Translations under genes and position numbers: made by a program | Shown here: piece by piece, positions 53,419-64,000 of the stretch | Position numbering within the stretch: position 1 is the stretch's first letter | Layout of the letters: each line of letters starts with the position of its first letter | NCBI GenBank assembly: GCA_030280995.1 | Contig: JASXTE010000002.1 | Location: forward strand, 14,460,683 to 14,524,682 | Direction of reading: 5' to 3' | Length of the DNA: 64,000 bases | Source of the DNA: Hemileia vastatrix | Taxonomy: Eukaryota; Basidiomycota; Pucciniomycetes; Pucciniales; Zaghouaniaceae | Notes under the pieces: generated by a model | Database searches by the model: none | What the model was told of the DNA's origin: nothing | What the model saw: only the letters and a program-made list of their open reading frames with translations

Positions 53419-54501
53419 TGGAAAATCCTATAGTACTAGCTATAGGCCTTGACCAAGGGATTTAAAGTAAAACTGGAGTGAAAAAACCCTGTCCCTTTGA
53501 GAAATACCAGGTGAGATTTATTTGCTACAGCAAATTAGAGCCTGTTACTATACCCCTTCCAACACACTTCTTGACTTCTTAACAAGTCAAGACAGTAGCC
53601 AATAGCAGACCACTGAGAACCAAAGAACCAGAAACCTGAAATGCAGAAAGATCCACACTAGAAAAACAAAACACTGTGCACTTGTTGCACAGAAAACAGA
53701 AATAACACTTAATGCAGGTTGCAAAGCTACATCAGAGAAACCAGTTGCCAAAGTTGAGTTAAATGAAGAACTAACCTTGCAACAAACACAGCCAATGGTG
53801 GAAAAAAACCAGTGAAAAGTGAGTGAGAACAATGATATCACCTATAAATGGTTGTATGATAATTAAATTTGCCCCAAACCGTCTTATTCAGTATATACAC
53901 ACAGACCACCCTGTAAAAAATCCATGCACATCAACGAATTTGGCACTTTTGGCAGCCAAATTGAATAAAAACCCTCTAGAAGCGCTTTCCAGCCTTATAT
54001 AATTGAGGCAGGCGGGTTGCCCGCCTAGAAGCAGCCAGACCTCCCTGAAGCCAGAAAACCACCAAAAACCTCCAAAAAAGCCCAAAAATACTTAGAAAAA
54101 CCCACCACATCTACTAAAAACCTTAAAACACAAAATTAAGCTATAAAAACATTGTGAAATAAAATATAGAGCCAAATTAGCTCTACTTAAAGGTACTAAG
54201 CACTTAACCCTAAGATGTAAGGCTAGCCCATAAAACACAAAAAAAAATTAAACATCTATCTTTTAAGAATGAAAAATGTGAAAATGACCCCTTAAAAATT
54301 AGAATATGAAAAATGTCAACAGGACATAAAATATAGAGAAAAACCAGGGCTATTCAATGGTAGTACCTGCATACCCATAGTCCCAATATTCACTGATTAA
54401 CACCAGACTAACATGTAATTGTTCAACTGATGTCAATTAAGACATACAAAAACAGCGCCAAACAGACCAACAAAGGCCTCTGCAAATGTTGGAAGACCAC
54501 A
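53419..54501 (-). repeat. 5' LTR of element C
   Basis: 1,083 bp, TGGAAAATCC to GAAGACCACA on the plus strand, and colinear with 41469-42553. The outer end is followed at once by H6 sequence. Confidence 0.9.
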
Positions 54502-56124
54502 TCGTGTTTCTTGGTTGATTCAAATACATCACTCCTTCCACAGCACAGATTTCTTGTATCCCTCCTTCTACTGTACTCATTTTTCTTCACTCAACTGTTG
54601 AATTTACCATTCCATTAAATTTCCTTGATTATTTATTAGACATGGAAGATGAAAATCTGCTTCTTACATATTTGCTGAATTCCTATTACAACAATCAAAA
54701 ATACAATTCAAATACACCAAACCAAAAAAAATGATGGAATGAGATTGTTACACTGGTAATGCACACTTAATGAAAGACTACTTTGGGAAAAACCCTGCTT
54801 ACAACAATATTTTTTTTGAGTGCTAATTCATAATTGGCAGTGATATATTTACAAAAATTTTTGAGGATCTACAGATGCACAATAAATATTGGGCTTTAAA
54901 GTCTGTAAGTAAGGTATTTTTTAATAATATCAATAAGGATTTTCTCTCAATTTTTTTAACTATATTACTGCAGGATTGCTGTGGGAAACTTAGATTGAAA
55001 CCTCACTAAAAGCTAACTAGTGTACCATGCTAGCTTGCCTATGAGATTTTGGCTGATTCAACTGACAAGTATGTTTGAATAGCTGAAATTACTTCACTAA
55101 AGGCATTGAAAAATTTTGTTAAAGACATAATATTTTTATATAAAAGAAAGTATTTATGAACACCAAACACTATAGGGAAAACCAAGATTTTGAGGGAACA
55201 TGAAGACAGGGGGTTTTCTGGATGTCTTAGAAGCATTAATGGGATGCACTGAAAGTGAAAAAGTTGCTCCACAGCATGGGCCAGTCAGTTCTAGGGAAGG
55301 AAAAAACTCCCACAATGATATTAGAGGCTGTAGCAAGCAAAAACCTATGAATTTAGCACACTTCCTTTGGCTCACCTACTGCTTTAAATGACATACATCA
55401 ATATTTTTCATTGCAGCAACTTGTTTGATAAACTTTTGAGTGGTAGTCAAGATGATGTAATTTATAAAATAAATAATAGAAATTATAAAAACAGTTACTA
55501 CCTTGCTAATGGTATTTATTCACCATGGTCAACCCTATTCAAGACAATCTCTCATCCACAGGACAAGGAAAGCCAACATTACTCTAAATTACAAGAAAGC
55601 ACTAGAAAGGACATAGAAAATGATTTTGGGGTGTTGAAAAGTAGGTGGGGTATTATAGCCCAGCCATGTTTCTATGGCATATTGAAGAAGTAAACGATAC
55701 AATTACCTGTTGTATAATTTTACACAACATGATAGTGGAATCAAATTCAGAAATAGATCCTTACCTAAATGAGCAATCCATTTAATGTCAAGTTCAGAAA
55801 AACCGCCAAGATCCGTCTTTAACAAAAAGCTTAGTTAATTTTATTCAGAAAATCCAGGAACTTCGCAATTCTAACACATACTTTGAATTTCAAAAGAATA
55901 TAAAGAAAAATATCTGAAAATAGCAGAAAACTTGAATATTTAAGAGAAGAATAATTAATGGGTACTATTTAGATGAATAATATAACTTAGTAAAGTAAAG
56001 AAATTTGAGTCAAAAAATATTGAATTTTCTACAAAGTTTATAAATAAAATATATAATTTAGAAAAATATTAAAGATTGTGAGTCAAAAATGAAGAATCTT
56101 TCATCCTGGATATTTCCAAAATAA
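54502..56124 (+). mobile_element. H6, right piece
   Basis: Resumes the H5-like sequence (H5 about 34410 onward). It contains the transposase and then merges into a B-type LTR fragment at 56125. The right terminus and accessory gene are lost. Confidence 0.8.
54731..55917 (+). pseudogene. PIF/Harbinger transposase of H6, heavily decayed
   Basis: Colinear with the H5 transposase, with the same intron position (54904 to about 54973). There are many stops. Two catalytic Asp codons are changed to Asn: RSINGMH (55238-55240) and LANGI (55508-55510). The Glu motif DIENDFGVLKSRWGI is intact and uninterrupted, so it shows the sequence before the solo LTR hit H5. The last part (ILHNMIVES ... NELRNS-like) ends at 55917. 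Confidence 0.85.
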
Positions 56125-57394
56125 ATTATTTTAAACACATGTAGTACACATGAGAACAATAAATAAAGGTAGAAAAGATGTGTCCATAATTGAAATCAAT
56201 GATTAAATACAATATATGCCATTGTAATACCTTATGTACACACATATATCCACCTTTTTTAGGTCTTATGTACTTGATATTAAGTTGGAATATGTTAGGG
56301 TGATATAAAGATCCTTAAAAATAAGGTTACATAGTTTTTAAAGTATAATTAGAGCTGTTGTACTCATTGTTTTACGGAAACATAAGAAATTCACTACAAA
56401 TCACTTAAAAGCTGAATATATGCACAATAAATTTAATAATATCAAAATGTTCCTTGACTGCTCAATTTCTCTTAATTAAAGCTATTGATTTGGATATTTA
56501 AATGCATAAAAAACACTTTTCAAATTTGATTTTTTTTATGTCAGAAATGGCTTCTGTGTACTGGCCACATACTGCCTGCATTTGTCCCATGTGAATAGCT
56601 TTATTTTTAGCAAGGTTAGAAGTTTCACACTTTCATTACCCCACATTGTACACCCAATGTGGTGAAACATGCTAAAATCAGTGACAGGTGCTTATTTAGT
56701 GTCCTAATTTCATTCTTTGTGCATTGACCTCATTATATGCACCAATTTCATTAATAACATCAAGAATGGCAACTATAATTCACTACAACACTTAAAATTT
56801 GCCTATTTAGTCAAGGATTTACCTGTGCAAGTGCCTTCCAAGAGACTGCATTCAGCTACCACCCATTTCACGTCTTTTTTTGGTTTCTCAATAGTTTATC
56901 AGTCAATATTGGTCCTATTTGGATGGTGTTTTCACATATTAATTAGGATTGATTAGACCTTTCATTTTTACTGTTTATCCCCATTAAATATGTGTTACAT
57001 TTAGTACTTTCCCTTCCTTATCTAGTCTTTCATTTTAAGAATTACACACATATACTCTCATTTTGGTCATTACTCTATTTTTGATGGATTAAACCTTGTT
57101 ATTTATGTATTTTAATTTGTGATATGATTCTTCTTTTGTTATTGGTTTAATCTTAGGTTGATGAGAATGCTTAAATTATATTATGAAGTGTCATTTTCCA
57201 TTTAGAGGATTGGTAAATCAAGGGGGAACATTGGGGACTTCAAGGGTGTAAAAGGAGGAGGTTCTTGGGTTTATATTCTAAATTATTTATCATTAAAAAT
57301 GAAACATATAACCATTACAATTATAATACATATCATTAGTACAATTAGAAGTCTTTGAATAGTGTTTGGACTATTATATCTATTTTTCAACCAA
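56125..57394 (+). repeat. Truncated LTR of the element B family
   Basis: Matches the solo LTR from about its base 50 (AAACACATGTAGTACACATG) to near its end (CTATTTTTCAACCAAC). Both ends are missing. Conserved blocks include GTCAGAAATGGC and TGTAAAAGGAGGAGG at the TATA position. Diverged. Confidence 0.82.
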
Positions 57395-58790
57395 CTATGT
57401 CAGGCCTGAGTCACTGTAAGAGAAGTATATCCAATCTTATCAGCAGCACTAAGGTCTGATTAAGATTAAATCAAGGTTAGGTATAGTAATATAATAATAA
57501 GTCCCACTTATTTATCTTTTTTATTATATTCTATAATTCAGGTACTGTTTATATAGTACTATAAATCACTCAATTTAATGCTATAACTGTATGTAAATAT
57601 TATATAGTAATTCCCACTATGTTTATAATCACTATAAACTAGATACCAATACTAAAATATCTAAATATGTTACCCATTCCAGATAGTTACTAATAATATA
57701 ATAATTTACATTACTTATGCTTCTTAAATACTAGAATGAGCTACTCTCAAGTCTGTACCAGGAAAAAGGTATAAATGAAATGAATTGATTAATAGAGTTT
57801 ACCCTTTTAAGATAAAATATCACTAAATATAATCTTTAATATTAAATGATAAGGGGAATAATAATTAAATAGTATTTTCTATGAAGTGTCACAATCAATA
57901 TAGCAGGGAAACTATAAAAATTATTGTAAAGTGTCTTTTAAGGGACTACAGTAGTAGCAACTCAAAATAGTGTTTATATAAATTGGTGTGTAACATAGAT
58001 GGTGATTTCTAAGGGAAATAACCTTTTTTATATTATATTATATTTATTTTATTTACATCTATTTAAATAGTCTCTCACTTTATACTTTCTCTATTCTATC
58101 ATATACCCATCTTTCATGCCCTTGAACCTCTTTATTCTAAGCTTCCCTTTATCTTCCTATCTTTATCCCATATCTTGTTTCTACTTTTAATTTTAGTTGT
58201 GTTTTTTTATAAGTTTATTCTTTTGTTTGTATCTAAATAGCTATTTCCTTTCTTTCATCCCTTTCTTTTTTCATATCTCTATTATACTCTAAGCTGTGAA
58301 TTTATTTATATCATTCTTTCCCTTTTTTCTTTCTTATCTTCTACTATAATATAAGCTGTGCATTTATTTGTATCCCGTACTTTCCCCCTTCTCTCTTGTT
58401 TGTAAGTTTTTTTATACTTTCAGCTGAGACTTCCTATGACTAAAAATAATAATAATAAAAATTTTAATTCTTATATGTTTTTTTCTTATATCTGTAATCT
58501 ATTAATAATTTATCTTCATTTTATATTCCTTCCATAGTAACTCATTTACCTTTTTCTGAAGATTTTTTCCTGTATCTTACCAAATATAATCTTTTTTTTG
58601 TTTCCATTTTTTACAATTTTTTCACCTATTATTTTCTCAATTATCTGTTCTTTCTCTTCAATTTATTTTGGTGTTTAACTTTTTGTCCTATTATTAAATT
58701 TTTCTTCATTATTCTTGTAGTATTTTCTCACTAGCGATACTGGAAATTTAGGATGCTTATTTTGGTATTCTGTAGGTAATTGTACTTCTA
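57395..58790. other. AT- and pyrimidine-rich stretch, no gene
   Basis: TGTCAGGCCTGAGTCA at 57411 resembles the B-type LTR start and could begin another LTR, possibly that of element D. No end is identifiable. From about 58060 the plus strand is strongly C/T-rich. Confidence 0.4.
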
Positions 58791-61133
58791 CTAAACTTTC
58801 TCCACATTTTCTATTACTAGAAGAGGTCCAATATAATTATCCTGCAATTTATTTGATCCTGTCATATTAAGGAGATTTTTGGTTAATATTAGTATCCAAT
58901 ATCCTATTTTAACATTTGGTTCTTGGTGGTGCTGATCCCATCTTGGTTTTGTGTATTCATGTGATTTTTTCACTGCTTTTTGTGCATGTTTTCTATCTTT
59001 TTCTAGAATTTCAGATAATATTACTTAATTTGGATGTATTTTCATATATATTGTTTTTTCTTTTAAATAGAATAATGTATTTCTTGGAATATATCCTCTT
59101 TCTAACTCAAAGGGAGTTTTTACTGTGATACTGTATTTTATTGAGTTGAATGAATATTCTATTGCCAGAAGAAGTGTATACCAGTCATGTAAAAATCCTT
59201 CTTTTTCTTTATATTTTATTCAAAAAGCAATTAATCTTCTTAAAATATCTTCGAATTTTTGTATCATTTTTTCTTCTAATCCATCTGTTTTTGGATGATA
59301 ATCAGTTGAAAATAATAAGGAACATCCTATTAGTGTCATTAAACTTCTCCATAACTCAGATGTGAATTTTGGATCTCTGTCCCTAATTATAATCTTTGGT
59401 AATCCCATTTCTGCTATTATTTTAATCTAAAATGATATTTCTAGTTTTTGTGTATCTATTTCTTTATGTGTTGGTATGAATCTGGATCTTCTACTTAATC
59501 TGTCTACTATGACTAGTATTGAAATATCATCCATTGGTCCTGCTGGTGGTAATACTTTCACTAAATCCATATTAATGATTTCCCAAGGCTTTGTTGGTGT
59601 TTTAATCTCTTGTAGTAGTTTAATTTTTTTCTGTATATTTATTAGCTTTCTGACATATCTCACATGTCTTCACATCTTCTTTTGCATTTTTCATATAATC
59701 CTTCAACCATGCTATTTGTTCTATTCTTCTTGTAGTTTCTTCTATTGAAAAAAATCCTGCCAATATTTCATCATGTCACCTTTTCAGTACTTCATGAATA
59801 ATTTCTTTATCTTTTATTACTATTATTTTTTAGGATTTTCTCTATAATATATTAGTTTATCAATTATTATAATTTTTTTTCTATAAGTAGCTCTTTGTAT
59901 TCCTTGTCTAGTTTCCCTTTCATTTCTATTTTCTCTGGATTCTGTCGAATGTGTTGAAATCCGCTAAAATGTTTGTCTTTCTGATAGTTGTATTTTATTC
60001 TTTCTTAAAATTCATCTCTTAATTCTATTTTTTTAATTCCCATTATATCTGTTTCTTCCTCTTGAACTGCTGTTATTATATTATTATTTGGTAATGAATC
60101 TCTGCTTAGTGAATTTGAATTCTGATGTTTATTTCCTTCTCTGTGACTTATTGTCATATTTCCTTTAAAATCTTCAATTGCTAATTTAAATCTTAACATA
60201 TTTCTATTAGTTTTCCGCATATTTAATATAATTTTACCTGAACTTCAATATTTTATTATTTCAGATTTTAATCCATCCAGGTAATAATATAGTTTTACCA
60301 ATGCCCATACTACACATAGGAATTCTAGTTGTGTTGCTCCATATTAAAATTCTGCATTTATTAATTTTCATGATATAAAAAATATTGGTAAGCCTTTAAT
60401 TCCATCTTATATTATTTATTTTTGATGCAATGCTGCTCCTAATCCTAGAAAACTTGCATCCACATATACTATGAAAGGTTGATTCCAGTCTAGTAATATT
60501 AACACTTGTGTTAATGTTAGTTTCTTATTTAATTCTTCAAATTCTTGTATTATTTCTTCTTTCATTTCAAATATTATATTCTTTTCCAAAAATTTATATA
60601 AAGGTCTGCTTATTTGTGTAAAGTTTTTAATATATTGTCTTTAATATTTGAAAAATCCTAAAAACCCTTGTAGTTGCTTGATTTTTTGTGGTATCTATTT
60701 ATATATTATTGGTACTACTTTTGCATCTTCTTCTGATATAGGTATTCCTGAGATTTTATGTCCTAAAGAAGTTAATTCTTTATATATAATTAAATTTTAA
60801 TTTTGGTATGCTTATTCTGATTCCAAGTTCTATACTCTCTTCCAATTTAATATTCAAATGCTTTATGTTTTCTTCAATAGCTTTAGATAGTATTATTAAA
60901 TCATCAAAATATACTTTCAATCTTCCTTCTCTTAATTCTTTATAATCAGTTTCACCCATTATTCTTTAAAATACTGCTGGCCCATTCTTAATTCCAAATG
61001 GAGTTTATCAATATTCATATACTCCTATGTGGAAGAAAATTCTCAGTAATTCCATTTGTTCTTCTTCTATCTTTACTCAATGGTATCTTTTGAAGAATCC
61101 ATTGTAGTAATATATTTAGCTCCCTTAAATAAC
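58791..61133 (-). pseudogene. Pol remnant of Ty3/gypsy element D
   Basis: Minus-strand pieces, in order: RT end (KGAKYITT near 61120), VYFDDL catalytic site near 60900, RNase H VDASFLGLGAALHQK near 60420-60470, RNase H tail (TISHREGNKHQNSNSLSR, 60005-60220), integrase core (IINMDLVK, 59427-59663; [25 protein letters not shown], 59220-59408), and the C-terminal GP-type module (YIGPLLVIE, 58791-58973). Stops occur throughout. This is a third family, closer to A/B in motifs but clearly distinct. The 5' part (protease and Gag) is missing beyond 61133. Confidence 0.82.
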
Positions 61134-62054
61134 CACAAAATACAGGGGGGGGGGAAGCCTTGCTAGCAAGTCTACAATCATGAAGCTGAATTCATATCCA
61201 ATTGAGCATACATTGAGGGATGTATTTAACTATTATGAAGAAAAATTAAAATTAATTTGAACAAACTTTAAAGGAAACTTGAACATTTATTGAAACACAT
61301 GTTACTATTATAAAAGTAATATTTTGGCTTGGCTTACAGGAATTTTCACAGGAATATTTAGAAAAGTGAAACCCACTACCAAAATAATTGGGCACATTCA
61401 CACAATTTTGAATAATAATTTATTTTTTTCAATGTTTAAAAATAATAAAATTCTTATATAAATTGAGCTAAAAGTTCATTTTACATGTGTTTATAGGATT
61501 TTTTTACCTATCAATTTATAGAGGAATTATCAAATACTATAAAAAGCTATTCAAGAAAATAAATTTATTTAACTTCTTATTTCATCAAATGTTTATTAAT
61601 AAAGGTTTCTAGAACAATATATTTCTTCTCATTGTATGAGTATATACTCTTGTACATTTTTTAAGCTTTAAAAGATTTGTGGAGGTTACATCAATCTCAA
61701 AATTTACTTTGGAAAGAAATTAGTTAACTGCATAATTTAAAAAATTAATGTTTATGCCATAATTTTAGAAGTAAAAATAATATATGGGTTATATTTTCTC
61801 CAAAAAGGAATTTAATGTTATCTTCATTATAGCCAAATAAAATGAGAGCTAACTTTTTATGAGAATAAAACATATAGCTAAAAGATGGTGCACAATATTT
61901 ATAAGTTTGTTTTTGTTCTCATCATGTTTCACTTTCCATTCCCTATAATTATTATATCTTTATATTATTTACATTCTTTCAAAATTCTTCTTTCAACTAA
62001 TTTAATTGCCTCTCTTGTGCTTCCAATTCTCTTTCCATCTCAAATTTATTCTCA
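61134..62054. other. AT-rich stretch, one MITE-like end
   Basis: A G10 run followed by AAGCCTTGCTAGCAAGTC (61145-61172) repeats the end motif of the MITE at 40452. No partner end is visible. The rest is AT-rich without a gene. Confidence 0.4.
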
Positions 62055-62660
62055 TTTTTAATTTTAGTGCTACTCTCCCCTATAATATCCCCACACCACC
62101 CCTTGTTCCCCTCTTCTCCAACCCTCTCCCTCCCACCTCACCTCACCTAGCTTGTTTTTCTCCACATTTCACCCCATTTACTCCCTTCTCAACCCTTAGC
62201 TACTCACTAATACTCCTAATTACTTTCTTTGCCCTCCTTCAAAGCCCTTTTCTTCTATAGGGACAAAAAAGGGTGACTTGGGAAGAAAAAAGGGTGGGGT
62301 GAATTTAAAAAAGCTTGAAATAATGTGAAAGGGAAATGGTTGGGGTTAGAAGCAATAATAGTGGGGTTGAAAGCAAGAGGGTTGGGGTATTGTAAAAAGG
62401 GTATGTTGGGATGAAGGGGGAAAGTAAATATTGAGAATTGAGGTTTGAGGCAAAAGGGGAAGATTGGAGTAGGGAAAATTTGGATGAATAGTGAATCAGG
62501 AGTAGTAAGATGAGGTTAAAAGTGAGATCAGAGTGGAGGGGAAGGGCCGGGAGTACTGAGACTTAATCTGGGAAGTCTGGAGAGTTCAGTTACTGTCTTA
62601 GGATGGTTATCTTAATAGGAGATGTGGGAAAAAATGGGAAGGGATGAAAAGGATTAAAAA
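62055..62660. repeat. Pyrimidine block followed by purine block
   Basis: The plus strand is C/T-rich from about 62055 to 62255 (CCCCACACCACCCC, CTCTCCCTCCCACC) and then switches to A/G-rich from 62256 to 62660 (AAAAAAGGGTGG, GGTTGGGGTTAG). The small frames here are low-complexity artefacts. Confidence 0.6.
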
Positions 62661-63430
62661 GAATGAGGTGGAAGGAGGTTCTATTTGCACCCCTAAATCT
62701 ACACAAGAAAAATATTTGTTTGTTACTTTTTTAATAAATACTGAAATTAGTGACCAAAGATGAACTAGAATGTAAAAGTTAGCTATGAAATAGAATTTCA
62801 ATTCTTTACAAATTATTTTACAGAAAGTTTCTTAAAACTATACATAAGATATTAAAACAATAAAATAGGTATATTTTTGAAACAAGTTGGAAAAATAAAC
62901 AAAAACTATATTAATATTTTTAACTGATTCACTTTTTTTATTTCATGAGATGAATGTCTTTAGATTTTAGTTTAGTTCTAAATTCTTTTAGTGAGATGCA
63001 GAACAGCTTCAAATTAAGTCATAGAGTTTAAATAAAGGTTTGAAATTTGATATTATTAAAAATTTTGCTAGATTTAATTCTCCATGGTTAATATACATAC
63101 CACAATAGTTTCCTGAAAAAGCTATAAAAATTAGTAAAATGTAATATTTTAAGTTCCTCAATATTGGTACTATAATCTATTAAGTAACAGAAAAAGCTCC
63201 TTGGTTCCTTTTTTTACTAAAATTTTATAATTGCAATGACTGTATTTATTTTCAAAAAATTATATATCTTAGTTTATGTAGAGATTAGATTGAAGTTTCA
63301 ATGTAATCCTGTTTTCAACTATGGTTCAATCTAAGTTAAACTGTGAGAAAATTTATCACTTTTCAAGAAATTTCTTGAAGAATTCTAAATGTAAAAATAA
63401 GTATATTTATTTATCACAAATATATATATT
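62661..63430. other. AT-rich stretch without features
   Basis: I see no gene or repeat I can support. It ends at ATT just before the H4 terminus. Confidence 0.5.
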
Positions 63431-64000
63431 AGAGGGTATCAAAGTTGACCAATCTGCAATTAAATTAATTGAGGATAAATCTCCTTACACTCAAATTATC
63501 TTCTGCAATTATTTTTGCTAATAATTGGGTTATATGACATTTTATGTGTCAAAGTTGACCTCTTATCTGACATTTTTCTACTCAATTTTTTATAACCACA
63601 TCTTGGCCTACTTTCATTCACAGCCATATCTTTGACTACTCTCTGGATATGTCTTCTACCTTGCTTCCCACTCCCATTCTCATCTAATCCTGTCTATTCT
63701 CTCCATTCAGAACACCTCACTATCTCATCTGCTTCTTTTTTCTCCTTTTCACCTTCAATTATCTTAACATGCCCTGTCATCATAGATCTTCTCAAAGGCA
63801 GCTTTCCCTCAGTTTCTCTTCAAATTGCACTACTCCCTCTTTCCCCTGATCAGCTGAGAGATCGAAAACCATTCAATTAAAAAATAATGAACATCTCATT
63901 CTTATCAACTGGCTAGAAACTAAATCTAACTATGATTTTTATTTTGGTACTGAAAATTCAACTAAAGTAGGATGGCTCCCTGCATCAAAAGCTAATGGTT
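63431..64000 (+). mobile_element. H4: left end of another H1-type Harbinger, runs off window
   Basis: AGAGGGTATCAAAGTTGACC begins at 63431 after ATT. It is colinear with H1 5613 onward: leader blocks AATTGGGTTAT and ATTTTTCTACTCAATTTT, then the accessory gene. The rest lies beyond the window. Confidence 0.85.
63769..64000 (+). CDS. Start of H4 accessory gene (partial)
   Basis: From the ATG near 63769 the reading matches the H1 and H3 accessory proteins: SSQRQ-like start, SAER-KTIQLKNNEHLILINW, then TKSNYDFYFGTE and TKVGWLPASKANG. A frame change before SAER is likely, because the two halves lie in different frames. The rest is outside. Confidence 0.6.

Larger units (their letters stand above)
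41469..54501 (-). mobile_element. Ty3/gypsy element C with antisense zinc-cluster frames
   Basis: LTRs of about 1.08 kb (41469-42553 and 53419-54501) enclose 10.9 kb. The minus strand codes for Gag, zinc knuckle, protease, RT, RNase H and integrase, all in broken frames. Between the end of pol (46626) and the 3' LTR are 4 kb of extra sequence with two plus-strand Zn2Cys6-like frames, an 8-copy repeat array and a microsatellite. Its target is the left part of H6. Flanks TCATT and TCGTG look like a decayed TCATG duplication (the uninterrupted H5 reads TCATG). The family differs from A/B: the RT site is FIDD, there is no chromodomain, and the primer site differs. Confidence 0.9.

Noticed and set aside
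62006..62260. Plus-strand Pro/Leu/Ser-rich frame with hydrophobic end
   Set aside because: Translation of the pyrimidine-rich block; no promoter, intron or homologue seen.

Overview
This window looks like a transposon graveyard from a repeat-rich basidiomycete, most likely a rust fungus (Pucciniales). That is an inference. It rests on the AT-rich sequence, short GT-AG introns of 55-75 bp, chromodomain Ty3/gypsy elements, PIF/Harbinger transposons, and a Tet-like 2OG-Fe(II) dioxygenase of a type known from basidiomycete mobile DNA. I see one convincing host gene: a small secreted Cys/Gly-rich protein with two introns (29865-30359, minus). I found no rRNA, tRNA or CRISPR array.

Layout from left to right. 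Element A (1-12056, minus) is a Ty3/gypsy retrotransposon that runs off the left edge. Its Gag-Pol frame is open except for one UGA, and its 5' LTR is split by Harbinger H1 (5613-11745; 3-bp AAT duplication). H1 carries a coiled-coil accessory gene, a minisatellite, a Tet-like dioxygenase frame and a DDE transposase. Next comes a fragment of a second gypsy family (12180-13120), against which lies element B (13121-25134, minus), a decayed chromovirus with 1.5-kb LTRs. Harbinger H2 (20654-23209) is inserted in B, 3 bp upstream of the gag start codon.

From 25 to 29.5 kb there is a possible LTR, a gypsy pol scrap fused to a truncated Harbinger (H3), and a 446-bp MITE derived from H1. From 29.8 to 33 kb lies the secreted-protein gene, beside a cluster of small TA-flanked inverted-repeat elements. 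From 33 to 41.2 kb, two TAA-flanked Harbinger-type elements abut and share a TAA. The larger, H5 (34266-41241), contains a transposase broken by a solo LTR with a perfect 5-bp duplication, a roughly 2-kb inverted repeat, and a trihelix (Myb-like) accessory gene.

A second copy, H6, starts at 41327 and is split by element C (41469-54501, minus). C is a different gypsy family with a full set of decayed gag-pol domains. Between pol and its 3' LTR, C also carries two antisense Zn2Cys6-like reading frames and an array of eight 22-bp repeats. The window ends with a truncated B-type LTR, a very decayed third gypsy family (D, about 58.8-61.1 kb), AT-rich sequence, and the left end of another H1-type Harbinger (63431-64000).

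The insertions give a relative order: A before H1, B before H2, H5 before its solo LTR, and H6 before C. Most frames are dead. Many stops fall at likely former Trp codons, which suggests G:C-to-A:T mutation. The points most worth checking are the dioxygenase carried by a Harbinger element, the antisense zinc-cluster frames in C, and the secreted-protein gene.
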